Shown here piece after piece: positions 28,028-59,844 of a stretch of 64,000 nt of DNA. The notes beneath the pieces are model-generated. The model did no database searches and was not told the origin of the DNA. It saw only the letters and a list, made by a program, of their open reading frames with translations. A program made the translations under genes and the position numbers. The stretch is from Lineus longissimus (lineage: Eukaryota; Nemertea; Pilidiophora; Heteronemertea; Lineidae), in assembly GCF_910592395.1 (NCBI RefSeq), contig NC_088324.1:14224953-14288952 (forward strand), written 5' to 3'. Position 1 is the stretch's first letter. The number at the start of each line of letters is the position of its first letter.

Positions 28028-28099
28028 GTATTGATGGCTCAGCGGTTAGAGGGCTTGACTAACGATCAGATGGTCACTGGTTCGACTCCCGATGGTTAC
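28028..28099 (+). repeat. tRNA-like segment, array unit 2
   Basis: Same 72-base A-box/B-box segment as in unit 1, with a one-base change in the anticodon-loop side (GACTAACGATC). Confidence 0.65.
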
Positions 28100-28887
28100 A
28101 GTTTTCCTCTTGTTTTCGTTTTTTCTTTTCTTTCATTTTCTTGTTTATTCACTCATACACACTCATCCCAGTGTAGAAGGAGAAAATGACCCCCTGGATA
28201 AAGTGGGGTCCAGCCCTATTTGTCGGATTACAACACACCGGGATCGTTCGATGAGAAATGCAGTGCACGCTCCCTCTTCTTCCAGTTCCCAGATTCGCCG
28301 GCCCTCTTATACCATCATCTTATATTGTGAATATTATCATGGCTGCATAATGCTAGCTCCTTATTCGTTTTTCAAATCGCTTACATTTTTCCTAAGGCCG
28401 GGTTTCCGGAATGATTACCCCCCCCCCCTGAACGTTGGCACTCGCTCTTCTGTGCATTGCCTTGCATGCACTAGATAACACTCGCATCTTCTACACGATT
28501 CCAAGAAAATCGACTCGTACCTTATACCACACCCGCCATTGCTGACGTCATTGGCGCCAAAAACTATTTCTTTTGACCCTGTTGACCTTGGTTCTAAAAA
28601 CATTTATCAAAACGCCATTCGAACGTTAAAATTAGCTTCGAACATTATCAAAAATATCCCCGAGCTATGTAAATACGACATATTGAGAAAAATCGGTACA
28701 AATATCGAAATATAAGATACTTTGGATCTATTTCGGCAAATCACCCTGATATCTGCGCGACCTAGTCACACATGGACTGATATTTCAATATGGCGACAAC
28801 CTGAACGGTGTCAGGGGGAAAACATCCCTCACAATGCGTTCTTACTAGAAGTATGAATGGCAAAGAAAATCTTGTGCTAACATGGAA

Positions 28888-28959
28888 GTATTGATGGCTC
28901 AGCGGTTAGAGGGCTTGACTTACGATCAGATGGTCACTGGTTCGACTCCCGATGGTTAC
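28888..28959 (+). repeat. tRNA-like segment, array unit 3
   Basis: Identical in A box, B box and loop to the unit-1 copy. Confidence 0.65.
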
Positions 28960-29753
28960 AGTTTTCCTCTTGTTTTCGTTTTTTCTTTTCTTTCATTTTC
29001 TTGTTTATTCACTCATACACACTCATCCCAGTGTAGAAGGAGAAAATGACCCCCTGGATAAAGTGGGGTCCAGCCCTATTTGTCGGATTACAACACACCG
29101 AAATCGTTCGATGAGAAATGCAGTGCACGCTCCCTCTTCTTCCAGTTCCCAGATTCGCCGGCCCTCTTATACCATCATCTTATATTGTGAATATTATCAT
29201 GGCTGCATAATGCTAGCTCCTTATTCGTTTTTCAAATCGCTTACATTTTTCCTAAGGCCGGGTTTCCGGAATGATTACACCCCCCCCCCCCCCCTGAACG
29301 TTGGCACTCGCTCTTCTGTGCATTGCCTTGCATGCACTAGATAACACTCGCATCTTCTACACGATTCCAAGAAAATCGACTCGTACCTTATACCACACCC
29401 GCCATTGCTGACGTCATTGGCGCCAAAAACTATTTCTTTTGACCCTGTTGACCTTGGTTCTAAAAACATTTATCAAAACGCCATTCGAACGTTAAAATCA
29501 GCTTCAAACATTATCAAAAATATCCCCGAGCTATGTAAATACGACATATTGAGAAAAATCGGTACAAATATCGAAATATAAGATACTTTGGATCTATTTC
29601 GGCAAATCACCCTGATATCTGCGCGACCTAGTCACACATGGACTGATATTTCAATATGGCGACAACCGGAACGGTGTCAGGGGGAAAACATCCCTCACAA
29701 TGCGTTCTTACTAGAAGTATGAATGGCAAAGAAAATCTTGCGCTAACATGGAA

Positions 29754-29825
29754 GTATTGATGGCTCAGCGGTTAGAGGGCTTGACTTACGATCAGATGGT
29801 CACTGGTTCGACTCCCGATGGTTAC
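29754..29825 (+). repeat. tRNA-like segment, array unit 4
   Basis: Same segment as unit 1 with intact A and B boxes. Confidence 0.65.
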
Positions 29826-30772
29826 AGTTTTCCTCTCGTTTTCGTTTTTTCTTTTCTTTCATTTTCTTGTTTATTCACTCATACACACTCGATCATCCCA
29901 GTGTAGAAGGAGAAAATGACCCCCTGGATAAAGTGGGGTCCAGCCCTATTTGTCGGATTACAACACACCGGGATCGTTCGATGAGAAATGCAGTGCACGA
30001 ACTCTCTTCTTCCGGCTCCTTGGTCCGCCCTTGTTTGAATTGTTGTTATTATTAATATCATCATAATCATTATTGTCGTAAAGGGGGACTATAGGCAGGA
30101 GCAGAGGGGTTAATTTCTAACTCCAGCTTCCGATATAAAGGCTGGCCCCCGAATCAAAGACTAGTCAGTTTAAGCCTTTGTAACTCCATTTCCCGGTTCG
30201 AAATGCTAGCTCCTCATTCGTTTTTCAATTTGTTTAACCCTTTTATCTTATTCTTTCCTTTTTTACCACATTTTTCCTAAGGCCGGGTTTCCGGAATGAT
30301 TACACCCCCCCCCCTGAACGTTGGCACTCGCTCTTCTGTGCATTGCCTTGCATGCACTAGATAACACTCGCATCTTCTACACGATTTCAAGTAAAATCGA
30401 CTCGTACCTTATACCACACCCGCCATTGCTGACGTCATTGGCGCCAAAAACTATTTCTTTTGACCCTGTTGACCTTGGTTCTAAAAACATTTATCAAAAC
30501 GCCATTCGAACGTTAAAATCAGCTTCAAACATTATCAAAAATATCCCCGAGCTATGTAAATACGACATATTGAGAAAAATCGGTACAAATATCGAAATAT
30601 AAGATACTTTGGATCTATTTCGGCAAATCACCCTGATATCTGCGCGACCTAGTCACACATGGACTGATATTTCAATATGGCGACAACCTGAACGGTGTCA
30701 GAGGGATAACATCCCTCGCACTGCGTTCTTACCAGAAGTATGAAGGGCAAAGAAAATCTTGCCACAACAGGA

Positions 30773-30844
30773 GTATTGATGGCTTAGCGGTTAGAGGGCG
30801 TGACGTACGATCAGATGGTCACTGGTTCGACTCCCGATGGTTAT
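30773..30844 (+). repeat. tRNA-like segment, array unit 5 (diverged)
   Basis: The A box is changed to TGGCTTAGCGG and the loop to GACGTACGATC; the B box GGTTCGACTCC is intact. The unit it belongs to is truncated and is the most diverged of the five. Confidence 0.6.
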
Positions 30845-31286
30845 AGTTTTTCCTCTTGTTTTCGTTTTTTTTTTTCATTTTCTTGCTTATTCACTCATTC
30901 ACTTGTTCGATGAGAAATGCAGTGCACGAACTCTCTTCTTCCGGCTCCTTGGTCCGCCCTTGTTTGAATTGTTGTTATCATTAATATCATCCGAATCATT
31001 ATTGTCGTAAAAAAGGGGGGCTATAGGCAGGAGCAGAGGGGTTAATTGGAGTTTACCATATGCTCACCGTGGTGAATTCAGCGTTCACCATGGTGGAATG
31101 GATCTCGCGAGACTAGAGTGAGCCTTCATCAATACATGTTCAATAATTGAAATCTAAGCATAGCTAATTATTTGTCATGCAAAACTGCATCCCAAACTTC
31201 AATTGTAGTGCGAGGGGAGGAGCATGCGACTGACTCTGGTACTCGAGGATGTGCAAGCCCCAGTTTACCCGAGTTAATCGGGTTAA

Positions 31287-31318
31287 GCATGCGCAGTTGA
31301 CGGAAAATCCGCCATTTA
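31287..31318. promoter_or_regulatory. Dynamin core promoter motifs (NRF1-like, YY1-like)
   Basis: GCATGCGCA at 31287-31295 matches the NRF1 consensus. CCGCCATTTA at 31309-31318 matches YY1 on the minus strand. They lie 80-110 bases before the dynamin ATG, a typical TATA-less promoter arrangement. Function is inferred. Confidence 0.5.
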
Positions 31319-31396
31319 TAGGAAATTGAGGAAGTGATCAGAAAACTGCATGAATGTACATTTCTTGAGGAAGGTATCACTGAAAACGCCCCCAAA

Positions 31397-51377
<19,981 letters not shown>

Positions 51378-52234
51378 ACTCATTAGACAGACGATAAATG
51401 TGATGTTATGTTCGTTTTCCACAACTAGAACACATTTGGTTTGATGTCTATCTGAGACCAACATTACTCTCTTTGAAGCTTGACATTTCTGGAGGGGTCA
51501 AAGGTTAGATTCCTCGTCTGGACAACTTCCTTGGGGTTGTAATTGAAATGCGGCCACCAGCTGGTTGAATTGCAATCACTGCGACTAAAATCGCTCCTTT
51601 GTGCGACGTTTATGGACCCACTCCCTTCGAGAAACAAAAGACATTCCTAGGATAGTTAAAGGAATTCCAAGAAATGTCCTTGTTGTACTATTTGACAGAC
51701 AGAGGGCAAGGGCAGATTAGTATTTGTATTGGTAAAGATTAAAGTTTTTGGGAGTTAAAATCTCAGATGGACATTCTAAAATACCTTGGTACCGTAAAGT
51801 CAACTTTTAAATGGAAAATGCATAAGCCTCGTTCTGAGAGTGGAGTGTTTTGGACACGCAACCAAGATGCTCTACCAAAGTTCCCTCGGGTTGCACTAAA
51901 ATGTGGAACCATGCACACAGCTCACTTCAGAAGTTTGAGGCTCTCAAAACACTGTTTCAAACACAAATCAGCCAAGGAAGCATCAACCACCCTAAGTTTT
52001 TTAATGAGCACTCCACATATTTGCTGAGAAAAACGCTCCAAATAGCCCATTTGCGCGGATTTTAGCGTCACTTGAGCGAGCCGATCCGGACTTCCTATAC
52101 GGGCTGCCGTAACATAATGTAAACAACGGCGCTACCGGCGCTCCGGGCAGGCGATGGATGGAATTTGCCAAATTCGCACATATTCAAGTTATTTCGTGGC
52201 CTATCTTTTTAAGTTTGAGGTATTTTAGAATAGA

Positions 52235-52400
52235 AATTGAACCCTCGGCTTCGGACCTTGGTTGAGTTACCAAGACACTCTCGGGTGGAGCTAAAATTTC
52301 GTCCAAACCCTCGCCTGTCGGCTCGGGTTTGGACTGTATTTTAGCTCCACCCTCGAGTGTCTTGGTAACTCAACCAAGGTCCTCCGCCTCGGGTTCAATT
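52235..52400. repeat. Long inverted repeat (hairpin), 76-base arms
   Basis: The left arm from AATTGAACCC and the right arm ending GGGTTCAATT are inverted copies. The core GGACCTTGGTTGAGTTACCA continuing to AAGACACTC matches perfectly, as do GGGTGGAGCTAAAAT and GTCCAAACCC. The arms are about 76 bases with roughly ten mismatches and the loop is about 14 bases. If transcribed in the dynamin 3' UTR it forms a stable double-stranded stem. Confidence 0.88.
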
Positions 52401-54250
52401 CCTTAATCAAAACTTACCTTGGGAGTCAATATATCAAACTGGTTGAGTAAAAATAATTATGATATCATAAATTTTAACCTAATGAATTTATATATACCAA
52501 TACTGATTATAGTGATCACATCATTCCAGGCCTATAGAGGCTGTGTGGGTGTTAGCTGAGACTGGGTAGGCTCACGTAAGACATCGGCTGACATTTGTGG
52601 GATAAAATATGCTTATTTTCAGTGTAAATATTTTGAATGCTTGATCTAGTGATCGAAATAGGAACATTGAAATCGAGTTCTATTTTATCCGCAAAAGTCG
52701 TTCAAAACCATAATATGTATGCAACGAAATGTATAGTTTAGTAGCGTATTTGTGCAATGTGTGGCGATTTATAGTGAAGATTTTTACTCCCTGTGTACAA
52801 GATTGAAAGTGGAATAGAATTTTGTAAGATTTCTTTGTGATTGATGTCTTTCTTGTAACTGGGGGAAAGTGCCATTTTCAGGATAGATAGTTATTTGGAC
52901 AGTGAAAAAACCAGGAAGACAACATAACCTATTCCGTTAGTCTAAAGTTCTTCTCTGTCCTTAAATGGTTTTGTGACGAGGCTTTGACACTTTGATATTG
53001 AAAAATGCAAGTTGTAGTAACTGGAAAATGACCTAGTGTCTGTGCTTGCAGCTTTGTAAATTTGATTTATACGCTGAGAAGAAGGCAGTGCCGATAATTA
53101 TTAAGAAATATTCGACTATTTATATTAGAACCGAACGCTAGAATGTCTATATTTGTAAAGTCCATCTTGACAGGTCAGTTGTGTTTGTGACACGTGCTCC
53201 GTACTATCAAGATGATCTGAATTCTATTGGGTTCATCACTTGTTCGTACATCATGTGTATACATCTGTGCATACATCCCGTGATGTATACACATATACAT
53301 GCACATCACACATTAACATCATGTGTATAATACATCATACGTACCTCACATTGGTGTTGTGCTCCTGTATCTTTGCATTCATATCTTTGCACGTCTTTGT
53401 ACACATTACTAATATTCGGGCACACTACGTTGTTGTGAGTTTCGTCATTGCACTTCTTGGCTAGGATATGGGTTTTTCTTCAGGACAGGTAAGGTGGAAG
53501 ATTCTCAAAAGGTTACAGAGTTTTCTCCAATAAACTGTGAAACATATTGTTGACGAGACTATTGATGTCTCCTGGTGGTAAATTAACCCTTTCACTGCGG
53601 GTGACGTGCATGCCCATCTAAAATACAAATTTACCAGCACGTGGTCACACCCTCTCTAAACACCCCTAAAACACTTGGGAATAATTAGTTTCATCCTAAT
53701 ACATGAATAGTATAGGTGGTGACACTTTCGAATAGTTTCGACCGTTCAGTTAAAAGTTAGCTCAGTGTTTATTCATGGTATCGCCTGTTAGCACATGGCG
53801 GCGATTTAATAAAACATGTACGTAGCTGGCCTTGAACATGCATGAATTGTGCAAACCGTGAAAAAAGAGCAAATTATTTCTGGTTGGAACAAAAATTAGG
53901 TTATTGATGTGCAAAATGTATTCAAGATTTGGACAGTTGTAAGTTAATAAACAATAACTTTTGTACACTTATAAAATTTGCTGTTCATATATCAGTTTTG
54001 ATACATACAGTGTTGTGTCTTATGGTGTAGCAGTTTCAGGTAAAAGCAAGTCGAATAGTTTCTGTTGTCTTGAAATGGCTAAACTTTGTTGTTTGAAGTG
54101 AAGTACGTACTACACAGGGGTAACTAATTTGGCAGCACTTCCTTGCTCTCCTAGTTAATGACTGTTAGTATGAATAATGGTATGATACCGTAGGAGCATT
54201 CTATGCATAAACACCATCGTCAGTTCATTCATTGGTGAAAAATCGCTGTT

Positions 54251-54382
54251 AGAGTTCTCCACAGGGTTTTTTCAAGGTAGGGTGGCACCCTTGGACAAAA
54301 TTCTAGATCAGGGTAGGGTGGTAAGCTGCCAAGTTAATAGGGTGGGTCACCCTGACAAAAGACCTTGTTGTGGAGAACACTG
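54251..54382. mobile_element. MITE-like element with AGTGTTCTCCACA ends (copy 2)
   Basis: AGAGTTCTCCACAGGG at the left and TGTGGAGAACACTG at the right are inverted repeats. The interior repeats GGTAGGGTGG. Ends resemble those of 42877-43036, so both are placed in one family. Confidence 0.55.
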
Positions 54383-55330
54383 ACTGTCTGTCCTGATAAA
54401 ACCGTATGTGCTCGGAGCCTCCCACACACAAATGCCTTGCTGGATAGTTTGATTAGCAGTTGTACGGAAGGCCATATTTAAGATAGAGTTTAGACAGTGT
54501 GTAATCCTGCTTGTTGTTGATATACTCATGAAACCTATACTGCCTGGTGTAACTTTTACTGATTTTGCTTTTTTTTGGTCTGGTGTCCTCTTGTTAGTCT
54601 CAACTCTGTAGTCCTGTTGGGAACATCTATTCAGGTATAGGGACTTCGGCTACTTTAAGCTATGGCAAAGAGGTTCTCATGAAGTAAAAAAGACCAGGGT
54701 CAATATTTGTGGACTGTTAGGCCCCGTTCGTTGCCATGGACATTGTTGAAATGTGTTAAAGGGAGGCTATAGCCAGGAACATGGAGGGCCAGTTAAGTAA
54801 CAAGAAGTTTCTGTGTCTCTACTATATCGCAGTACATCAATGCCTGCTCTATTCGAGGACCAGTACACGTTTTAGGTTACTTGGGTCTGGTTTGACATCA
54901 ACACAATCAACTGGACCCCCAAGCTCCTGTCTATAACATGCATTTTAAGAATCGACCCAACTTATGACCATAACCAATCATTTGAAAATTTGTGATGGTA
55001 CCATTTTTTTGGTGTCATTGTTCCTTATTGAAATTGTTCATTTCTGTAACTTTCATTGAATATCTGGTCATGAATATATATTTGAGGACATTGAAAAATC
55101 AGCAATCCCTGAAAGAGTGTTTAGAACACCAGCACAGTGTCTCTCATTTGGGTCCGTGTCATGACCCCCCCCCCCCCCCCCAACACTCCTCTCTTTGAGT
55201 GTGTATGTAATTAAGTAATAAAGATGGTAGTTGTACCGGTAACCATAGTGATATGTTAATACATGGATGTACAGTTTGATTACTGTATAGAGTTGTCAAT
55301 ATGGAAATAAATATGATGTTTTTGCTAAGG

Positions 55331-56955
55331 ATTCTTTGTTGATTTTATGTACGTGGAGATGTCCATACAGAGAGATGTCCATAAGGAGAGATGTATGTGT
55401 TGATAATATGTATGTGTACGACTGACTCTGGTTTTTCGAGGACCTTTTGGGCCGCTGGGGTGAAAAACTACTGCCACGATTTCTTCAAAGTTTGGCCTGG
55501 GACCCAGAAGGACTTTTGCATATCAGCAACCACTAGTTGGTCTCTATAGAAATATACTTACATCACTCTACATCCATGCTCTGTACAATTGGAAATGACA
55601 CAGGAGAGACATTGACATCATCCTGAATCTCGTGGTCTTAACCCTTCAAACACATCCGGGGTTGATATAAAGAGCCTTGGTGGTTAAGCGGCATTGAGAC
55701 GGGACATTGAAGACTCCTTTTCGGCTTCCCGGCAGCAGCGGAATAAGAATCATTGTTTACAATGTTGCGACAACAAAACACGTGGTTGTAAAAGCACGTG
55801 GCTCCGCATCACTAATTTGACCAATCAATTTAGATCGCACAAGGAAAGTAGTACTTTAAGAAATCAATGCGTGGCCTCATTGTCCAGTAGGGGTGCTATC
55901 TGTGCAATCAGAATGTAGTTGCTCTGATATCATGAATTAAAGTTGTTTCTGGCGAACGTTCTGATAAACTTTGAGCCTCATATGTTCACCGGCTTGGATT
56001 TGGGGATCCAATCAGACCGCTCTGTCGTGAAACGTGGTGGACGCGTGAAATTAAGACAAAACGACCCCAAAAACTTCAGACCCCCCCCCAAACCCCGAAA
56101 TTATCATGGTCGTGACCTGTCAAAAATTCTGTTGATTTATGCCCTGGGTGAGGTCTTTCTGCCCTACAAATATTAGGCTCGAGTGAGATATTGGGAAAAG
56201 TTACGGCAGTCGATGTCTAAAGGAAAATGGCTTAAAATCTATTAGTGATGTGTAGCCACGTGTTTTCACGTGATCATGTGACTGATTGGTTGCTAAGCCT
56301 ACGCGTCAACATATAATTATAAGGTTGTGTAATCAATTCAGTTCATTCAGATTAATTTATATGCAGAAGATTACCCAGAAAACGAATGAATTGGGAGCGG
56401 TTAACTTTTCGACTTAGTACACTCACAAACCTTGTAGAGTAACCAGACTAAACAACAGACTCTCTGAAGTGCACTCTCATGACCCATGCAGGCGTCATGC
56501 AGTCTCAAGACTCAGTTAGCTGGTTAGTGAATAGTCTCCCGCTAACCCCGCCCAGGCCCATGAGGCACACTGGCATGACTGGTGTATGCCAACGCTCAGG
56601 AAAATATGTGTTTTTCTCCCCATCATTCATCATTGGTTCTTATTTTCAACTCTTCCTCACTGGACACCCAAACTTCAGATGCTCCAACCATGATCCTTTA
56701 TCTTCATGCTGATTGCTCATCATATCTTGAGGAAATCAATGATTTATGTTTCATTTATTTACGCTTCTCGTGCCCTGCACAGCCAACGATGATATCAACC
56801 CCTGATTTCCTCAGGATGGCTGTCATGAATTTCAAGTGTGAGACTCCCACCCTTGGCCTTGAAATTGGCATTCAGTTTATATGCTTATGGACTTCAAGTA
56901 AGTACATGACTTTAAGCTGAAATTAATCGACGCAGTGCCTGTGGTCAACCCTTAA
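55331..56955. other. Intergenic region with E-box cluster
   Basis: No gene is recognised. An open frame at about 56582-56920 ends near a donor-like GTAAGT but matches nothing I know. Five E-boxes are spread between 55779 and 56280 (see the promoter-like entry). Confidence 0.5.
56257..56324 (+). promoter_or_regulatory. Promoter-like E-box / CCAAT / TATA cluster
   Basis: CACGTG occurs at 56257-56262 and 56267-56272, CATGTG at 56275-56280, inverted CCAAT (ATTGG) at 56285-56289, then TATAATTATAA at about 56312-56322. Order and spacing fit a pol II promoter pointing right. CACGTG also occurs at 55779-55784 and 55795-55800. No coding exon downstream is recognised, so the target is unknown; it could belong to the LINE or to an unseen gene. 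Confidence 0.35.
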
Positions 56956-57990
56956 ACAGAGCCGGAAGCTCCTTACCAAACTGGACCATTACGGCATCAG
57001 AGACGACCTACTGAAATGGATTACCAGCTTTCTCACGGGCCGCACACAACGAGTGGTAAGTTAAGGGCAAAGCATCTTCCAAAGAAAAAGTAAAATCAGG
57101 AGTTCCACAGGGCACATGCCTATTACCCATACTGTTCCTTTGTTACATCAATGACATCACCAACAGCATCACATCATTCATTAGGCTATTTGCTGACGAC
57201 GCCCTCCTGTACAGACCGATACGAACAATCCAGGACCAAATAGCACTCCAAGAAGACCTGGAGAAACTTGAACAATGGGCAAAAGGCTGGGGCATGAGCT
57301 TCAATCCAGGTAAATGCCACTCGATGAGTATCACCAAGCCTCAATCCACCAAGAGATCATACTTCTACACCCTCTGCGGAGTCACGCTTTCGTCCGTTTC
57401 CAGCAGTCCCTACCTCGGAGTCCTCATCAGTGATGATCTCAACTTCCGACAGCACGTCGACAAGACCACAACTAGAGCCAGCCGTACACTTGGGTTCTTA
57501 AGCAGAAACTTGCATTCATGCCCCCAGAAGTTGCGCGAGCTAGCTTATTTCACAATGTGCAGGTCTACCATTGAATACAGCTCTCAGGTTTGGGATCCGG
57601 AACAACCAGCCCAAAACTAGCGTCACGGAACTCTTGAGAAATCTCAACTGGGAAAAACGACGAAAAAACCAACGCCTCATCCTTTTTTACCAAATAATAA
57701 GTAAGAAAGTCGAAGTTCAACTTGACCCCAATCTGATCAACCCTAGAAGAAGGAACACAGACTAATTCAAACTAGATGCAACACCGACGCGTACAGGAAA
57801 TCTTTCATCATCCGTACAACTTCCGACTGGAATAGTTTAAGCGCAGACGCTCGCGGGGCTACTTCACCCGCAGCGTTCAGGGCATGCCTCCCCAAGGCAT
57901 GCTACTAACAAACCTTCACCCCCACCTCGGTTATTATACGTCGACAGACGGCCAAACGAGATATTGAAGAAGAAGAAGAAGAAGAAGGAT
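56956..57990 (+). mobile_element. 5'-truncated, decayed non-LTR retrotransposon (RT fragment)
   Basis: The translation gives reverse-transcriptase signatures in order: LLTKLDHYGIRDDLLKW, SFLTGRTQRVV, SGVPQGT, and the catalytic FADDALLY, followed by the C-terminal thumb region (SPYLGVLISDDLNFRQHV). The family is of the CR1/Jockey type by motif style. It is broken by a stop at 57062-57064 and a frameshift before the SGVPQGT block. There is another stop at 57618-57620. The 5' part (endonuclease and RT N-terminus) is missing. It ends in a (GAA)n tail at about 57966-57988, marking the 3' terminus. Confidence 0.88.
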
Positions 57991-58826
57991 GGCTATAAGC
58001 TCGCTTGCAAACAACATTGCCTCCCCATCAGCCCCTGCCACCTATGGGATCGACAACAAATCCGCTGAATCCAGTATGTCGGGTTAAATTGATTGGTATA
58101 GTACTCTATGGTTGCAGATAACTCGGTGTATCTCGAGTGATAAACCGTTCATCGTTATTTTGTGCCTCTCTATTTCATAGGATTTGACTGGGAATACTAA
58201 TAACAAAACAAGGTAAGTATCTTCTTGTTCATAATCATCATCTAGGCCCCCTATAGAGAAGTTTTATTGTCAGATCAACTTGATTGTTTAAATTAAAAGT
58301 TGTTCACTTGGCCAAACAGTTGTGATCCAATGTTTTTATAGTGAATAAGTGATACTTCGAGTTGACATTCAAAGTTAGACAGATACATTGTATTTAGATA
58401 ATCGGAGTACCGGTACAGGGTAATGTTAGAGGTACCAAAGTATCAGGAAGTTTTGGAAATAAAAAATGACGTAGATAGGTTTGTTTGAAACAAAGTTTAC
58501 AGTTAAAGATGAGATGATATTCTCGGCCCAAGAGCACTTCTGCTGCTTGACTAGATTCCAGGTGAAACATTTTTAACTTTGTTGTTTCGGCAGATTTTTT
58601 TTCACGGGAGTCTCATTACCGCAGTGTCTGTCGTCTTAGTCCGTCGTCATGGTCGTCTGTCGTCAGTATCCTGTTTCAAAAACAGTGGCACGTTTCTTAA
58701 CCGCGAGAGCTATGAACTTGAAACTTTGTACACATGACCCCCTAGATCTGATGAAGTCTTGAGGGTGATGTAACATGTGGGGCAATCAGATGTTAGATTG
58801 ATTTCTGGGAGAAGGAGCTACCATTG
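57991..58826. other. Non-coding spacer
   Basis: I see no gene, RNA or clear repeat here; A+T-rich with no long frames. Confidence 0.6.
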
Positions 58827-59844
58827 CCCAGGGAGGGTAGTTGTAAAACAAGAAACACAGAAACGAAACAGAAACACAGAAACGCAGAAACGAAACGCAG
58901 AAACGAAAATCAAACGGGTTTTCATAAAAGTTGGAATCAAGCGGCACGCCGATACTTTCCTTGCCCAATCCGTTGTTATTGTCGTTTAAAAGTAAAATCT
59001 GAGGTTGGTGGGTTGCGGCCAGCCGGAATGCAATAGAGTTGTTGAGGGGATACATGGAGCAACTTGGGGGGGGGGGGGGGCGGGGAGGGGGCGGCACGAT
59101 ATGGGTGAAGTCTTTTGAGGTGGTGGTGTAGTACTTTGGTAGGTTCGATTCGATTCCTACAGCATGTTATTTTAAATGAAGGTGCAGTGCAACATCTTGC
59201 CTTGTAGTGTTCAATTTACATGAAGTACCAGGATCATCCTACAAATCCCGTCTGATGCAGCACTTAATGCAAGGTACGGTACCAGTACATGGGTGAATCA
59301 TTTCGACGTTATGTGAGACGTGAGAGACCAATTTTGGCGACTAGAATAGAGTAAAGTGGGGGGGGGGGGGCGGGCACTAGACTTGGACTTGGAGTAACTC
59401 AATCTTGCCTGCCCAGCTGCTGCCTTTAAATAGTCCCTTTAAATATCTGTTTATGTTAATGAGGTTGCAGTAGGGAAGTTCAGCCTAGTGTCGTGCACAG
59501 GCCATGGAATGTACAAAATAACAGGTATCGCTATTCGAAGGACTATTTTCTATTTACGCTGTGTAGTACATACATGTAGTGTATTGGCACGATCAAGGCC
59601 GGATGCTGCCAATCTGCGCACACGTTGATGAGGCTAAAAGGGGTATTGGGAAATGAGCATTCCTCCTTCCATTCCGACTGAATACCAGTTTTAGTTACAC
59701 CCGCGTTCGCGGCCACAACCATGGCAACAAGATGGAGTCTGCAGACCAGAATTCGCCACAAGACTGGTTTCTGCGTTTCGTTTCTGTGTTTCTGTGTTTC
59801 TCTTTCGTTTCTGTGTTTCTTGTTTTACAACTACCCGCCCAGGG
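58827..59844. mobile_element. Fold-back element with GAAACACAGAAACG inverted termini
   Basis: The left end (GGGTAGTTGTAAAACAAG then GAAACACAGAAACG repeats, to about 58910) is repeated in inverse orientation at 59767-59844. The paired ends cover about 75 bases with few mismatches and consist largely of a degenerate GAAACACA/GAAACG simple repeat. The interior of about 0.86 kb is non-coding and holds two long G-runs (about 59067 and 59359). The long repeat-rich inverted ends fit a fold-back type or non-autonomous DNA transposon. Confidence 0.7.

Larger units (their letters stand above)
26513..31047. repeat. Tandem array of five ~0.8-1.0 kb units with tRNA-like heads
   Basis: Units begin at the shared word ACATTTTTCCTAA at 26513, 27522, 28383, 29243 and 30268, so lengths are 1009, 861, 860, 1025 and about 780 (truncated). 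Each unit carries a C-run of variable length after GGAATGATTAC, a shared block ending in AATATGGCGACAACC, a tRNA-like segment, a T-rich pyrimidine tract, and a block ending in GAGAAATGCAGTGCACG. Two unit types exist. Long units carry GGGGGACTATAGGCAGGAGC; short units instead carry a segment with CCAGATTCGCCGGCCC. Sequence identity between units is very high. The array fills most of the space between the divergent RABL6 and dynamin starts and is not coding. Confidence 0.9.
51378..55330 (+). other. Probable dynamin 3' UTR and flank
   Basis: Sequence after the dynamin stop contains no recognisable gene. AATAAA signals occur at 53529-53534, 55217-55222 and 55306-55311, so the transcript could run up to about 4 kb past the stop. 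It holds a long hairpin (52235-52400), a CpG-richer patch around 52045-52160, a MITE-like element (54251-54382) and a C-run at about 55165-55181. Confidence 0.5.

Noticed and set aside
27083-28478. Open frames with hydrophobic starts (MVTVFLLFSFFLFF) repeated in the 27-29.4 kb array
   Set aside because: They recur because the units repeat, begin in the T-rich tract after the tRNA-like segment, and have no splice context or family match.
27019-30844. Five functional tRNA genes
   Set aside because: A and B boxes are good but acceptor, anticodon and T stems pair poorly and the same defects are in all copies; treated as tRNA-derived repeats.
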